Source: Deltaproteobacteria bacterium IMCC39524
GTDB lineage: Bacteria; Desulfobacterota; Desulfuromonadia; Desulfuromonadales; BM103
DNA length: 64,000 bases
Direction: 5' to 3'
Assembly: GCA_029667085.1 (NCBI GenBank)
Contig: JARUHJ010000003.1
Coordinates: forward strand, 186,001-250,000
Shown: positions 44,058 through 53,308 of the stretch, piece by piece
Numbering within the stretch: position 1 is the stretch's first letter
How the letters are laid out: the number at the start of each line of letters is the position of its first letter
Notes under the pieces: model-generated
What the model saw: the letters and a program-made list of their open reading frames with translations, nothing else
Database searches by the model: none
What the model was told of the DNA's origin: nothing
Program-made: the position numbers and the translations under genes

Positions 44058-44984
44058 ATGGATATCAGTCGTCGTAAATTCCTGCAGATCGGAGCTGTCG
44101 CCAGTGGCAGTGTGGTCTGTGCCGGGGTCAAGCCGGCCTCAGCGCGAGATCTTCGCGAACCGAATCCGGAATGGCTCGGTATGCTCAATGACACCACGCG
44201 CTGCATAGGTTGTAAGGCTTGCCAGGTTGCTTGTAAAAAAGAAAACAAGCTGCCCATGGAGAGCACTCTCAACGAGTCTGCTAATGTTGGTCGCGATGTT
44301 TATGATGCGCCGCGAGGCTTGTCGGAGCGGACCTACACCTTGATCAAGATGCAGCAGGACGAAGAGAATGGAAAAACAACCTTCGTCAAGACTCAATGCA
44401 TGCATTGCAGTGAACCGGCCTGCGCTTCCGCCTGTATCGTCGGGGCCCTGAAGAAGCAGGAGAATGGTGCCGTTGCTTATGATTCGGGCCTCTGCATGGG
44501 GTGTCGTTACTGTATGGTTGCCTGCCCGTTCAATGTGCCCCAGTTCGAATGGCAGAATGCTATCCCCTCAATCAAAAAGTGCACTCTTTGCCGTGAAACA
44601 AAGCTCAAGGAAGGCAAGCCGACGGCATGCAGCAGTGTCTGCCCGGCGGGTGCCATCAGCTTCGGCAAGCGCTCTGATTTGATCAAGCTTGCTCGTAAAC
44701 GAATCGAGAAAGACCCGGAACTTTACCAGGATCATATCTATGGTGAAAAGGAAGTCGGTGGTACCGGCGTTCTCTACCTGGCGCGTCCGAAGATGCAGTT
44801 TGCCTCCCTCGGCCTGCCCGCGTTCAAGTACCGCACCGTGGCCGGTCTGACCGAAAGCATCCAGCATCGAATCTTCCAGTACTTTATTCCACCCATCGCT
44901 GTTTACAGTGTCCTGGGTGGCATTATGTACCGCAATCAGAGCCGCAAGAAAAATGGCGGTGAGGAAGGAGGCAGTCATGAATAA
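44058..44984 (+). CDS. hybA: HybA-like 4Fe-4S ferredoxin subunit, Tat-exported
   Basis: A 308-residue electron-transfer protein with twin-arginine signal MDISRRKFLQIGAVASGSVV and sixteen cluster Cys in four groups (CIGCKACQVACKKE, CMHCSEPACASAC, CMGCRYCMVACPF, CTLCRE...CSSVCPAG), i.e. four 4Fe-4S clusters. The C-terminus has a membrane helix (YFIPPIAVYSVLGGIMY). It links the hydrogenase small subunit to the NrfD-like membrane protein, whose gene overlaps by 8 bp. Confidence 0.93.
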   Translation: MDISRRKFLQIGAVASGSVVCAGVKPASARDLREPNPEWLGMLNDTTRCIGCKACQVACKKENKLPMESTLNESANVGRDVYDAPRGLSERTYTLIKMQQDEENGKTTFVKTQCMHCSEPACASACIVGALKKQENGAVAYDSGLCMGCRYCMVACPFNVPQFEWQNAIPSIKKCTLCRETKLKEGKPTACSSVCPAGAISFGKRSDLIKLARKRIEKDPELYQDHIYGEKEVGGTGVLYLARPKMQFASLGLPAFKYRTVAGLTESIQHRIFQYFIPPIAVYSVLGGIMYRNQSRKKNGGEEGGSHE

Positions 44985-46155
44985 AGCGGCCCCTCTGCAA
45001 CATAATTTCTTTACCCCGAACGTCTGGCTGCTGATTTTCTTCATGGGCTCCGGCGCGGTCTTTGCCTTCTTCCGTTTTTTCTACGGCTTCGGCAGTATCA
45101 CCAATCTGAATGCTGCCTATCCTTTTGGTATCTGGATCGCTTTTGATGTTGCCTGCGGGGTGGCCCTGGCCGCCGGTGGTTTCACCACTGCGGCGATCGT
45201 CGAAATCTTCGGTCGCGACAAGTACCACGCGCTGGTACGCCCCGCTATTTTGACTGCCTTTATCGGTTATTTCCTGGTCGGCCTGGCGGTCTTCTTCGAC
45301 CTTGGCAAATACTACAATATCTGGCACGCCCTGGTGTACTGGAACGGCACCTCGGTGCTCTTCGAGGTGGCCTGGTGCGTCATGCTCTACCTGACCGTCC
45401 TCGGGATTGAAAATATTCCGGCCGTAGTGGAGCAGTTCAAGGGCAAGGTCAACCTGCCCGGACAGATGGCTTCGTTTAACAAGCCTTCGGAGTGGCTGCT
45501 TGGTAAAGCGGACAACATTCTCAACCGGACCATGGCTTTCTTCGTGATTGCCGGTGTTGTGCTCTCCTTCGGGCATCAGTCGTCACTCGGCACCATGATG
45601 TTGATTGCTCCTTACAAGCTGCATGACCTGTGGTACACACCGCTGTCTCCTTTGCTCTTCTTGACCTCGGCTGTAAGCGTTGGTCTGCCCATGGTGATTT
45701 TCGAAGCGTCGCTGGCGACCGTCCTCTTCAAGCGTAAGCCGGAAACGGAACTGCTCGCTGATATCGCCAAGTACATCCCGCTTTTTCTCGGCACTTACCT
45801 GCTGCTGCGAATCGGCGACCTGGCTTACCGTGGTGTTTTGGCCCAGGCCTTTGACGGCAGCGTGCAGGGCAACTCTTTCCTGGTTGAATTTGCACTCTTT
45901 GCGGTTCCTTATTTTATGCTCAAACGGCGCAAGATTCGTCGCGACGCGCTTAAACTCTTCCTCTGTGCCTTCTCGGTAATCCTTGGCGTGGTCCTGAACC
46001 GCTTCAATGTTTTTTTGATCGGCATGGATATGGGCCCTGAATTCAACTACTTCCCATCGGTCGGTGAGTTTGCTGTCACCTTCGCCTTTTTGGCCTTTGG
46101 AGTTTTCCTCTATAGGTTGGGTGTTAATTACTTGCCAATCCTGGAAGAGCAGTAA
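44977..46155 (+). CDS. hybB: HybB/NrfD-like quinone-reactive membrane subunit
   Basis: A 392-residue polytopic membrane protein (about ten helices) of the HybB/NrfD family, with FPFGIWIAFDVACGVALAAGG-like helices (residues near 46-70) and EVAWCVMLYLTVLGIENIPAVVE. It accepts electrons from HybA and passes them to the quinone pool. The ATG at 44977 overlaps the end of hybA by 8 bp. The last gene of the operon; a terminator follows. Confidence 0.93.
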   Translation: MNKAAPLQHNFFTPNVWLLIFFMGSGAVFAFFRFFYGFGSITNLNAAYPFGIWIAFDVACGVALAAGGFTTAAIVEIFGRDKYHALVRPAILTAFIGYFLVGLAVFFDLGKYYNIWHALVYWNGTSVLFEVAWCVMLYLTVLGIENIPAVVEQFKGKVNLPGQMASFNKPSEWLLGKADNILNRTMAFFVIAGVVLSFGHQSSLGTMMLIAPYKLHDLWYTPLSPLLFLTSAVSVGLPMVIFEASLATVLFKRKPETELLADIAKYIPLFLGTYLLLRIGDLAYRGVLAQAFDGSVQGNSFLVEFALFAVPYFMLKRRKIRRDALKLFLCAFSVILGVVLNRFNVFLIGMDMGPEFNYFPSVGEFAVTFAFLAFGVFLYRLGVNYLPILEEQ

Positions 46156-46213
46156 GGTTTTTACGTTGTACATAAGGATCATCCGACCTCTCTCCCGGAT
46201 TGATCTGCTTTTG

Positions 46214-46246
46214 CAGGGCCTGCCAATCGGCGGGTCCTGATTTTTT
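46214..46246 (+). terminator. Terminator after hybB
   Basis: CAGGGCCTGCC pairs with GGCGGGTCCTG (two G-T pairs) around AATC and is followed by ATTTTTT. Confidence 0.8.
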
Positions 46247-46298
46247 AGAGGGACGGCGTATACGTCGTGATGTGCAACGGCTGTATCGCGCCATGAGC

Positions 46299-46327
46299 TT
46301 GATTTAACGTTACTTTTTTCGTATACA
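46299..46327 (+). promoter_or_regulatory. Sigma-70-type promoter of the fused sulfhydrogenase operon
   Basis: TTGATT (46299-46304), a 17-bp spacer and TATACA (46322-46327). It lies about 29 bp before the ATG at 46356, so this operon need not be under sigma-54, unlike the Hyb operon. Confidence 0.6.
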
Positions 46328-46355
46328 ATCTTCTCCTGGAGCTTGACTCATATTT

Positions 46356-48320
46356 ATGTCGTCACGTAGACTGAACCTCGGTGGTCAGTACCAGCTGCCC
46401 AGCAAAAACACCTATCGAGGTTTCCCCCTAATGCGTACCACTCAGGCGCCGACCAGCGCCGCGGCAGAATCATCCACATGGCGTGCTCTCAGCCGGGTGG
46501 AGATAGATCTTTTTGTGCGCTCCATGATGACCGCCTATGAAGTGGTCGGCGTACAGAAAAAGCATGGTCGCATGACTATGGACAAGGTTGAAGATCCGTC
46601 CGAGCTTTTACTGGAGTTTCCTCCTCAGGTCCACTCGCCGAAAAAATTCCTTTTCCCCAACTGGCAGAAACTGTTTCGGTTCAGCCTCGGTGGCAAGGTT
46701 CATCTCGAAGCTGACAAGGCCGCAGTGCCACGCGTCATCTTCGGTATGCATCCGTGTGACCTGCATGCAGTGCAGGTCCTTGATGACTGTCTTTTTGAGG
46801 GTGAGGCTGACAGTGTCTACCGTTCCAAGCGTGAAGCGACCCTGTTGATCGGTGTTGACTGTCTCCCCGATGAGCACTGTTTCTGCAGCAGTGTCGGCAC
46901 AGATCGCACCGACAGTGGCTTTGATTTATTTTTTCACCGTGCCGATGAAGGCTACCTGGTGCAGTCAGGTTCTGAACGTGGCGAAGCCCTTTTGCGCCGC
47001 CATGCACCCCAGGTCGCCAAACGTGATGAGGAAGCTCCTTTGCCGCTGCAGGTGAAGCCTTGCGAGCATCAACTCGATTTTGCCGTTGATGCCTTGGCGC
47101 CATTGCTCGGTGATGTTTATGACCATCATCTCTGGAAGGAGATTGGCGAGCGTTGTCTTGGCTGCGGAGCCTGTACCCTGCTTTGTCCGACCTGTTACTG
47201 CTTTAACGTCGAGGACCGCATGGATGACGACCTCGCCGGTGGAGAGCGGGTGAGAACCTGGGACTCGTGCCAGTTCGATCATTTTACCCGGGTCGCTGGT
47301 GGGCGGGACTTTCGTTCCGACCAGGCCGACCGTCAACGTCACAGGTTCTTTCGCAAGTACAAATATCTCTGGGAAAAGCACGAACGCACGGCTTGCGTCG
47401 GTTGCGGCCGTTGCAGTCGGGAATGCCTGGCAAATATCGCCCCGGTCAACGTGCTCAACCGGCTCTTTGTTGAAGAAGCCAGCCCTGAACTCAAGGCTCT
47501 TCCGGCGAATGAATATCAGCCGGACATGGTTGAAATTATTGCTGTTGAGGACCTCACCAACCAGGACAAGCTGTTTCGTCTGAGGTTGAACACTCCGATT
47601 CATTTCACTCCCGGCATGTTTGTCGCTATTTCGATCTTCGGCCTTGGAGAAGCTCCTTTTACCATCGCGTCCTCGTCAGATGATGACATGCATGTCGAGA
47701 TTGTGGTGCGTGCCAAAGGGGCTCTGACCCGGGCCCTGCATCGTCTGCAGTCCGGTGACAGCGTCGGTCTGCGTGGCCCCTTCGGCCATGGCTTCCAGGT
47801 TGAAGGTTTTGCCGGCCGTGACCTCCTGCTGGTGGCTGGCGGCCTTGGCCTTGTGACGCTGCGTTCTTTACTGTTGAGTCTGTTGGCCAACAGGCAAAGC
47901 TTCGGGACGATCCAACTGCTTTATGGTGTTCGTAACATGGACCACATGCTCTTTCAAAAAGAGTTGCTCGAATGGCATGGCAGCAACCAACTCGACTGTC
48001 GCTTCGCTATCAAAGAGCCGGGAAACAGCTGGGGGGTGCCGACAGGAGATATCACTCACCTCTTCCGCAACCTGGATCTACAGCCACAACGGACCAGCGT
48101 TGCCGTCTCCGGCCCGGCCGGAATGTATCGCTTTATCAATCCTTTACTGCTGCGTATGGGTGTTGATGAAGAGGCCCTGTTCCTGAACCTGGAGCGTCAC
48201 ATGAAGTGCGGTCTTGGCAAATGCGGCAAGTGTCGCATCAATGATGTCTGTGTCTGCGAAACCGGTCCGATATTCCCCTATAGCAAAGTCAAGCATCTGA
48301 AAGAGGCGATTGAACGATGA
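46356..48320 (+). CDS. Fused beta-gamma subunit of a sulfhydrogenase-like (group 3b-type) [NiFe] hydrogenase
   Basis: A 654-residue fusion. Residues 1-380 match the beta subunit: MHPCDLHAV, CLGCGACTLLCPTCYC (267-282) and CVGCGRCSRECLAN (347-360) for 4Fe-4S clusters. Residues 388-654 match the gamma subunit: FAD-binding APFTIASSS (433-441), NAD(P)-binding LLLVAGGLGLVTL (490-502) and a C-terminal 2Fe-2S motif CGLGKCGKC...CVC. It links NAD(P)H to the hydrogenase. In the second operon of the window the two are separate genes. The start could also be the ATG at 46431, which has GAGG upstream; the 25-residue extension is not conserved-looking. Confidence 0.88.
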   Translation: MSSRRLNLGGQYQLPSKNTYRGFPLMRTTQAPTSAAAESSTWRALSRVEIDLFVRSMMTAYEVVGVQKKHGRMTMDKVEDPSELLLEFPPQVHSPKKFLFPNWQKLFRFSLGGKVHLEADKAAVPRVIFGMHPCDLHAVQVLDDCLFEGEADSVYRSKREATLLIGVDCLPDEHCFCSSVGTDRTDSGFDLFFHRADEGYLVQSGSERGEALLRRHAPQVAKRDEEAPLPLQVKPCEHQLDFAVDALAPLLGDVYDHHLWKEIGERCLGCGACTLLCPTCYCFNVEDRMDDDLAGGERVRTWDSCQFDHFTRVAGGRDFRSDQADRQRHRFFRKYKYLWEKHERTACVGCGRCSRECLANIAPVNVLNRLFVEEASPELKALPANEYQPDMVEIIAVEDLTNQDKLFRLRLNTPIHFTPGMFVAISIFGLGEAPFTIASSSDDDMHVEIVVRAKGALTRALHRLQSGDSVGLRGPFGHGFQVEGFAGRDLLLVAGGLGLVTLRSLLLSLLANRQSFGTIQLLYGVRNMDHMLFQKELLEWHGSNQLDCRFAIKEPGNSWGVPTGDITHLFRNLDLQPQRTSVAVSGPAGMYRFINPLLLRMGVDEEALFLNLERHMKCGLGKCGKCRINDVCVCETGPIFPYSKVKHLKEAIER

Positions 48321-49051
48321 AGCCGCGTGTCGGATTTTTTGATTTTACCGGTTGTGAAGGTTGTCAGTTGACGATCCTCAATCTCGCCGAAAAGCTTCTG
48401 GACGTGCTCGACTTGGTCGAGGTCGTCGAGTTCCGCGAGGTGCAGGGCCATTGTAATGAAGACCTCGACATTGCTTTCGTTGAGGGTAGTATCTGTCGCC
48501 TTGATGAAGAAAAACGCCTGCGAATGATTCGAACCAGGAGCAAAAAACTGATTACCCTGGGCGCCTGTGCCGATCTAGCCGGCATCAATATCGCCCATGA
48601 AGAGGCTGGTGGCGCAGAGCTGGCCATGGCCGTTTATGGCAGCGACAGCAAGCATCTGCAGGGGGGGCAGGCTCGTCCCGTGAGTGTCATTGTGCCGATC
48701 GATGGCCGGATTCCCGGTTGCCCGGTCGATGGTCAGGAGTTCCTTTCCATCCTTCATGCTCTCCTGCTTGATCGTCCAACAAACCTGCCGGCCTTTTCTC
48801 TCTGTGTCGAATGCAAGCTCGCCGAGTTACCCTGTACTTTTGAGCAGGGCATCGTCTGTCTTGGTCCGGTGGTTCGGGCGGGGTGCAATGCGCTCTGTAT
48901 TGAAGGCGGCGACCGCTGTCGCGGCTGTCGTGGTTTGGTCGATAATCCACGGGAAAGTTCGTATCACCGTGTACTGGAAACGTTTAATCGCAGCGTCGAT
49001 GATATTTTAGAGGAATACCGCACCTACAACCTGCGGATTGATGAAGAATAA
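48317..49051 (+). CDS. Sulfhydrogenase-like hydrogenase delta (small) subunit, copy 1
   Basis: A 244-residue cytosolic small subunit (no Tat signal). It starts MKPRVGFFDFTGCEGCQLTI, the proximal-cluster Cys pair, then GACADLAG, PGCPVD and a Cys-rich C-terminal part (CVECKLAELPC, CRGCRG) for two more clusters. Overlaps the beta-gamma gene by 4 bp and the alpha gene by one base. Confidence 0.9.
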   Translation: MKPRVGFFDFTGCEGCQLTILNLAEKLLDVLDLVEVVEFREVQGHCNEDLDIAFVEGSICRLDEEKRLRMIRTRSKKLITLGACADLAGINIAHEEAGGAELAMAVYGSDSKHLQGGQARPVSVIVPIDGRIPGCPVDGQEFLSILHALLLDRPTNLPAFSLCVECKLAELPCTFEQGIVCLGPVVRAGCNALCIEGGDRCRGCRGLVDNPRESSYHRVLETFNRSVDDILEEYRTYNLRIDEE

Positions 49052-50328
49052 TGAAAGTTCAGGTCCCTTATCTTAGCCGTATTGAAGGTCATGCTCACCT
49101 GGTTGTTGACACCAAGGCCGGCGAGGTCGTGGAATGTCAGCTTGAGGTGGTGGAGACGCCACGCTTCTTTGAAAAACTGCTGGTCGGGCGACATTACTCC
49201 GAGGTCGCTGGTTTGGCTTCACGGATTTGCGGAGTCTGCTCCCACTCTCACACATTGGTTTCCCTGATGGCCACCGAGCGGGCTTTCGGCATGGAGGTCA
49301 GCGAACAGGTCACCAGCCTGCGGCGTCTTCTGATGTACGGCGAGATTCTGCAAAGCCACCTGTTGCACCTGTACTTTATGGCTGTGCCTGATTACCTGGG
49401 GGTGAACAGCCTGCTGGCTATGGCGCAGTCCCGCCGAGACCTAGTCGCCAGGGCTTTGCGCTTGAAAAAACTTGGCAGCGACATTTGCGAAGTGATCGGT
49501 GGCAGACCGGTACACCCGGTCACAACCTGCGTCGGTGGCTTCCACCGCTTCCCCGAAGCGAGTGAGTTGCAGCGCCTGCGTCGTTGTCTTTCCAAAGCGT
49601 TGCCGGACCTCGAGCAGACAGTGGAGTTGGTTGCCGGGCTCGATTGGCCGGACTTCTCCCACCAGGCCGAGTGCCTGGCGTTGCATGATAGTGATGGTTA
49701 CCCGCAATTTGGCGAAACCCTGATTTCGAGCGCCGGTCTGCAGGTCCCGAACAGTTGCTACCGGGAGATGATTCGCGAATATGTGGTGCCGCATTCAACG
49801 GCCAAGCATGCCCGGATCAACGACGAAACCTATATGGTCGGTCCGCTGGCCCGTTTGCGGCAGGGTTTTCATCATCTTTCACCCTTGGCCCGCGAGGTCG
49901 CCGACTTGCAAGGGCTCTCGCCCTCGACCAATAATCCCTACCTCTCGCAAGGCGCACGCCTCGTCGAAGTGCTGCACTGTGTCGAGCAATCGATGCACCT
50001 GATTGATCATCTTCTGCTGGAGGGTCTCAAATACGAAGAACCGGTTGTGACCTGCAAGGCGAGAGAAGGGGTGGCGACGCTTGAGGCTCCACGGGGTGTT
50101 CTGTTGCATGCCTACAGTTATGACAAGGAGGGTTTTCTCACCTCGGCGGATTGCGTCATTCCTACGGCGCAGAACCTGGCCAATCTTGAGATGAACCTGA
50201 GAGCTAGAGTGCCGCAGATTATTGATGAAGAGCCGGATACCTTTCAATCAGAGTTGGAGAAGCTGGTGCGGGCCTACGATCCCTGCTTGAGTTGCTCGAC
50301 TCACCTGTTGACGATAGACAGGCTCTGA
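49051..50328 (+). CDS. Sulfhydrogenase-like hydrogenase alpha (large) subunit, copy 1
   Basis: Catalytic [NiFe] subunit, 425 residues. L1 SRICGVCSHSHT (Cys60, Cys63) and L2 DPCLSCSTH (Cys412, Cys415). Only seven residues (LLTIDRL) follow His418, a short cleavage tail as in archaeal sulfhydrogenases. No protease gene is in this operon; the Hyb protease or another would be needed. Last gene; a perfect palindromic terminator follows. Confidence 0.93.
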   Translation: MKVQVPYLSRIEGHAHLVVDTKAGEVVECQLEVVETPRFFEKLLVGRHYSEVAGLASRICGVCSHSHTLVSLMATERAFGMEVSEQVTSLRRLLMYGEILQSHLLHLYFMAVPDYLGVNSLLAMAQSRRDLVARALRLKKLGSDICEVIGGRPVHPVTTCVGGFHRFPEASELQRLRRCLSKALPDLEQTVELVAGLDWPDFSHQAECLALHDSDGYPQFGETLISSAGLQVPNSCYREMIREYVVPHSTAKHARINDETYMVGPLARLRQGFHHLSPLAREVADLQGLSPSTNNPYLSQGARLVEVLHCVEQSMHLIDHLLLEGLKYEEPVVTCKAREGVATLEAPRGVLLHAYSYDKEGFLTSADCVIPTAQNLANLEMNLRARVPQIIDEEPDTFQSELEKLVRAYDPCLSCSTHLLTIDRL

Positions 50329-50365
50329 CTGGTTGCTATATAGAGTTGCTTTAAATCAAACAACT

Positions 50366-50395
50366 AAGGCCCCGCAGCATATGCTGCGGGGCCTT
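50366..50395. terminator. Bidirectional terminator after the first sulfhydrogenase operon
   Basis: AAGGCCCCGCAGCAT pairs with ATGCTGCGGGGCCTT, a perfect 30-nt palindrome lying between convergent genes. Confidence 0.85.
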
Positions 50396-50423
50396 GATTA
50401 TATGGTTGTCCCCAAAGGGGTTC

Positions 50424-51287
50424 TTAGAATCTGAATGTCGCCCGAACGGTTGCGGTCTGGGTCGAGCCTTCGCCGTCGCTGTGACCAAAGGCGTACCCAC
50501 CCTTAATCTCTGCAATGTCTTTTATGGGGATTATCAGCTGGGGAACGGACTGGTAAATCTGACGGTCACCAAAGTCGGTACTGTAGAGGACTTCAAAGGC
50601 CGGTTTGATGAAGCCCTCGGCATTGAAGACTGCCCCGCCACTCAAGTTCATGAAGTAAAATTCCGTGCCGTTATTACTCGGGTTGAGGTCATCCGTGTCG
50701 AAATAATATCGGCCGTCCAGGCTCGCCTGCAGACGAATATCACGATCAGAACGGGCATTGTCCATGTTGACACCGAAGCGAATCACCTGGCCTCGGTGGT
50801 TGTACTTGTCGTCTATGCTGGTGTCCAAGGCATTGGTGCGACGACCGTATCCAAGGTAGGTGGAGGTGTTGACCACAGACTTTTTGGTCGTGCTGAGCTC
50901 TCTTTGCAAGACCAGGTTGGCAAAGTCAAAAACGCCGCCGTTTCCGTCTATGTCAATTTTTTGTTGCGCTTTAATTCCCCAGGCGTCCCCATCGGTATAG
51001 AAAGGAATTTCAAGCCGGACTTCCCAGCGTTTTTCTGTGCCGAAGGGTAGGATGCCTTCGATTTTTGTGGTGTAGCCATCAAACTCTTCCGCTTCCTCGA
51101 TACGCACGTTTCTGAAATCGTCGTAGGTCAGATTGATGGTGAATCTTTGAGCATTGCGGGCGTTTCGGGTGTAGAGAGGTTCCAGTTCGTAAAGGTTCTG
51201 TTGTACTCTCCGGTCGCTATTGTCGGCGAAGGAGGTGGCTGCAAAACAGAGCAGGATGCAGAGGAGGCATGACGATACTTGTTTCAT
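50424..51287 (-). CDS. Putative outer-membrane beta-barrel protein
   Basis: The ATG at 51287 gives 287 residues with signal peptide MKQVSSCLLCILLCFAATSFA and AGGGAA upstream. The mature part consists of amphipathic strands typical of a porin-like barrel (RFTINLTYDDFRNV, KRWEVRLEIPFYTDGDAWG, GTEFYFMNLSGGAVF) and ends in ATFRF with the C-terminal Phe of outer-membrane proteins. No specific family recognised. Last of a minus-strand series after the TAXI receptor. Confidence 0.75.
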   Translation of the reverse strand: MKQVSSCLLCILLCFAATSFADNSDRRVQQNLYELEPLYTRNARNAQRFTINLTYDDFRNVRIEEAEEFDGYTTKIEGILPFGTEKRWEVRLEIPFYTDGDAWGIKAQQKIDIDGNGGVFDFANLVLQRELSTTKKSVVNTSTYLGYGRRTNALDTSIDDKYNHRGQVIRFGVNMDNARSDRDIRLQASLDGRYYFDTDDLNPSNNGTEFYFMNLSGGAVFNAEGFIKPAFEVLYSTDFGDRQIYQSVPQLIIPIKDIAEIKGGYAFGHSDGEGSTQTATVRATFRF

Positions 51288-51351
51288 CTTAATTTCCCTT
51301 ACTTGTTCTTTAATGATTGCGGGTTTCGACTCTTTAGATGGTCGGCCGCGA

Positions 51352-51380
51352 AGTGTAATTATTTTATGAGCGGCTGTCAA
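51352..51380 (-). promoter_or_regulatory. Sigma-70-type promoter of the outer-membrane protein gene
   Basis: On the minus strand TTGACA (51380-51375), 17-bp spacer, TACACT (51357-51352), 65 bp before the ATG. It suggests that this gene can be transcribed apart from the TAXI gene. Confidence 0.6.
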
Positions 51381-51432
51381 AGGCTTATAGAAAATGACCC
51401 CGAATAACCAGGTTGACAAACTTTCTCAACCT

Positions 51433-52380
51433 TTATTGTTTCCCGGAGACCATAGCGCTGCAGCTATAACCGAAGTCTGTGATGGCTTTGCAGACACCAA
51501 GAGATCGTAGTGCTCCGGCATGGCTGATGTCCTTGATGTAGCCGGTAAACTGCACATCGTTCCACTTGGGGTGGCCTGTCTTCTTGAGCTCTTCCTTGTT
51601 GCCAAGCAGGGAGTAATGCACCGAGCTGACTAGATCGTTTGCCAACCCCTCCTCCTCCTGAATCATGGTGGCCAGAACTGAACGGACAGCAAAGACCTCC
51701 ACGTCCCTCTGTAACCAAGGGTAGTCTTCAGGGCCCAGACTCGTCCACGAGTAGAAACTTGAGGATTTTTTAAAGCGAGGCAGCGCCACCAGGTCAAGTC
51801 CGGTCTGCTCGACCAGTAACGGGTAGGGCTTCCCTGCAGTAACGATAACCAGTTCAATTGCTCCGTTCCTGAGTTCGTCAAATGCGCTTTCGTAGTCCTT
51901 GTGGGTGTAGCTGAACTGTTTATCGTAGACGTCTTCAATAACGGCAGCCGTCAGGCATGACCCGCCGTTTTCCGGGCCACATCCAACCACGAAACTCTTC
52001 TGCTTGGCAAAGTCGAGGTCCTTTCCTCTGGCTTTTATGACATGGACCTCTTCGCTGAAAAGGGGCATCACAACGTGGATGTCCTCGTTTATACTGATTC
52101 CGGTATTGCGATAAAGGTTCTCTGCCGCCCTCGCAAAGGCATCGATCTGGAAGATGGCAAATTCAGTATCGCTGTTGAACAGTGCGACGATATTCTCCCA
52201 TGACCCCTGTGAGGGTAGAACTTGCAGGTGGACTCCTGAAGGGGCAGTGACCAACGAAGTCTCCTGCCCGATCTGGTAGTAAGTCCCCGTCTCCGGGCCG
52301 GTCATCAGGCGCAGCTCAACGGCTTGAGAGGATGTTGACCAGAAGCAGAAAAGCACTAGCGTCAAAAAAAGTTTTTGCAT
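51433..52380 (-). CDS. TAXI-family TRAP-type solute-binding protein
   Basis: A 315-residue periplasmic receptor with signal peptide MQKLFLTLVLFCFWSTSSQA. LMTGPETGTYYQIGQE is the typical TAXI start; VGCGPENGGSCLTAAVIEDV and ELRNGAIELVIVTAG fit the ligand-binding fold. The ATG at 52380 has GGTGG upstream. No TRAP membrane subunits are in the window, so it is an orphan receptor. Neighbours are a triheme cytochrome and an outer-membrane protein. Confidence 0.85.
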   Translation of the reverse strand: MQKLFLTLVLFCFWSTSSQAVELRLMTGPETGTYYQIGQETSLVTAPSGVHLQVLPSQGSWENIVALFNSDTEFAIFQIDAFARAAENLYRNTGISINEDIHVVMPLFSEEVHVIKARGKDLDFAKQKSFVVGCGPENGGSCLTAAVIEDVYDKQFSYTHKDYESAFDELRNGAIELVIVTAGKPYPLLVEQTGLDLVALPRFKKSSSFYSWTSLGPEDYPWLQRDVEVFAVRSVLATMIQEEEGLANDLVSSVHYSLLGNKEELKKTGHPKWNDVQFTGYIKDISHAGALRSLGVCKAITDFGYSCSAMVSGKQ

Positions 52381-52452
52381 AAGAAACCACCCAGAAAAGA
52401 TAAAAGATGTGTAGCCGTTTAGCTTCATAAGTTGCACGTAAGGCGTATCGTG

Positions 52453-52770
52453 CTACTGCTTTATATGACACCGCGCGCAATGACTCCGGGCATCAAAGGC
52501 ACGCTCGCCGTTATGGCAGACCCCGCAAAGCTTGCCAGCGTAAATATCATCCATAGTCACCTCTACGGTTCCCTGCTTCATCCTCGGAAACGTTTCCTCG
52601 TTGTGGCAGTCCTTGCATTTTTGGCCCGCCTCCCTGTGCAATGCGCCGTCAAAGGTCACAACGCCCATGGGGCTTTTGCTGAATTCAAGGGTCTTTTCTG
52701 CCGGCACAGCCAGGGCAATACGGGTGCTTACGAACAGGACCGTCACAATGAGAAACGCGAACTTCTGCAT
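52453..52770 (-). CDS. Periplasmic triheme cytochrome c7-type protein, second copy
   Basis: A 105-residue protein with signal peptide MQKFAFLIVTVLFVSTRIALA and three heme sites (CKDCH, CGVCH, CARCH). It is a close paralogue of the protein at 29575-29892 with nearly the same order of residues (KQGTVEVTMDDIYAGKLCGV). GGAGAAG lies before the ATG at 52770. Between the TAXI receptor and the HMA-like gene. Confidence 0.9.
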   Translation of the reverse strand: MQKFAFLIVTVLFVSTRIALAVPAEKTLEFSKSPMGVVTFDGALHREAGQKCKDCHNEETFPRMKQGTVEVTMDDIYAGKLCGVCHNGERAFDARSHCARCHIKQ

Positions 52771-52981
52771 GGTTCTTCTCCTTGAAGCCAAGGCCTTGAT
52801 TGATATCGTCGGGGGCCTTGATTTTAGTCAACCTTCTGCAAGGGCTTAGCTTACTTTATTGTTTCCTGACTGACCAGTGCTTTAACTGCTGTTTTTCACC
52901 GCGAGTCGTCCGCACCAAGAGATGCTCCAGCTTTTTGTTTCTGGCTTGCGAGGAGCAAGCTCCTCAGCAGACGGATTGGTC

Positions 52982-53308
52982 TCATTTCGACATCTCCTTT
53001 GCAGGCTCGCTGCTCATCGAAATCTCCAGGGTGCTGACATAGGTCCCCGCTTCTTTGAGCCAGTTCTCGAGTTGGTTGACTGATACTTGTTGTGGATTGA
53101 AGATGACGCGATCAACTTCGCGTGCGCCGCTCCACCCGGGTTCGACTGAGAGCACCCCGGCTTTACCAGACAGGGCGTCGACTCCTACAGTGTAGCAGTG
53201 AACCACGAAGGTTGCTCTGGCCATTCCGGGAGGGATTTCTGCTGTCGCCTTGAAGGCGAACAACACAAGGGCCATCAGGGTTGCTGAAATGATCAATGAG
53301 GTTTGCAT
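52982..53308 (-). CDS. Small exported HMA-like protein without CxxC
   Basis: A 108-residue protein with a signal-like N-terminus (MQTSLIISATLMALVLFAFK). The rest resembles a heavy-metal-associated (HMA) fold: RATFVVHCYTVGVDALSG, GVLSVEPGW and VIFNPQQVSVNQLENWLKEA, the last being the usual final strand-helix. The CxxC metal motif is missing; one Cys-Tyr remains. AAAGGA precedes the ATG. It lies after a two-component system on the same strand. Function unknown; a ligand sensor for that kinase is one possibility. Confidence 0.65.
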   Translation of the reverse strand: MQTSLIISATLMALVLFAFKATAEIPPGMARATFVVHCYTVGVDALSGKAGVLSVEPGWSGAREVDRVIFNPQQVSVNQLENWLKEAGTYVSTLEISMSSEPAKEMSK

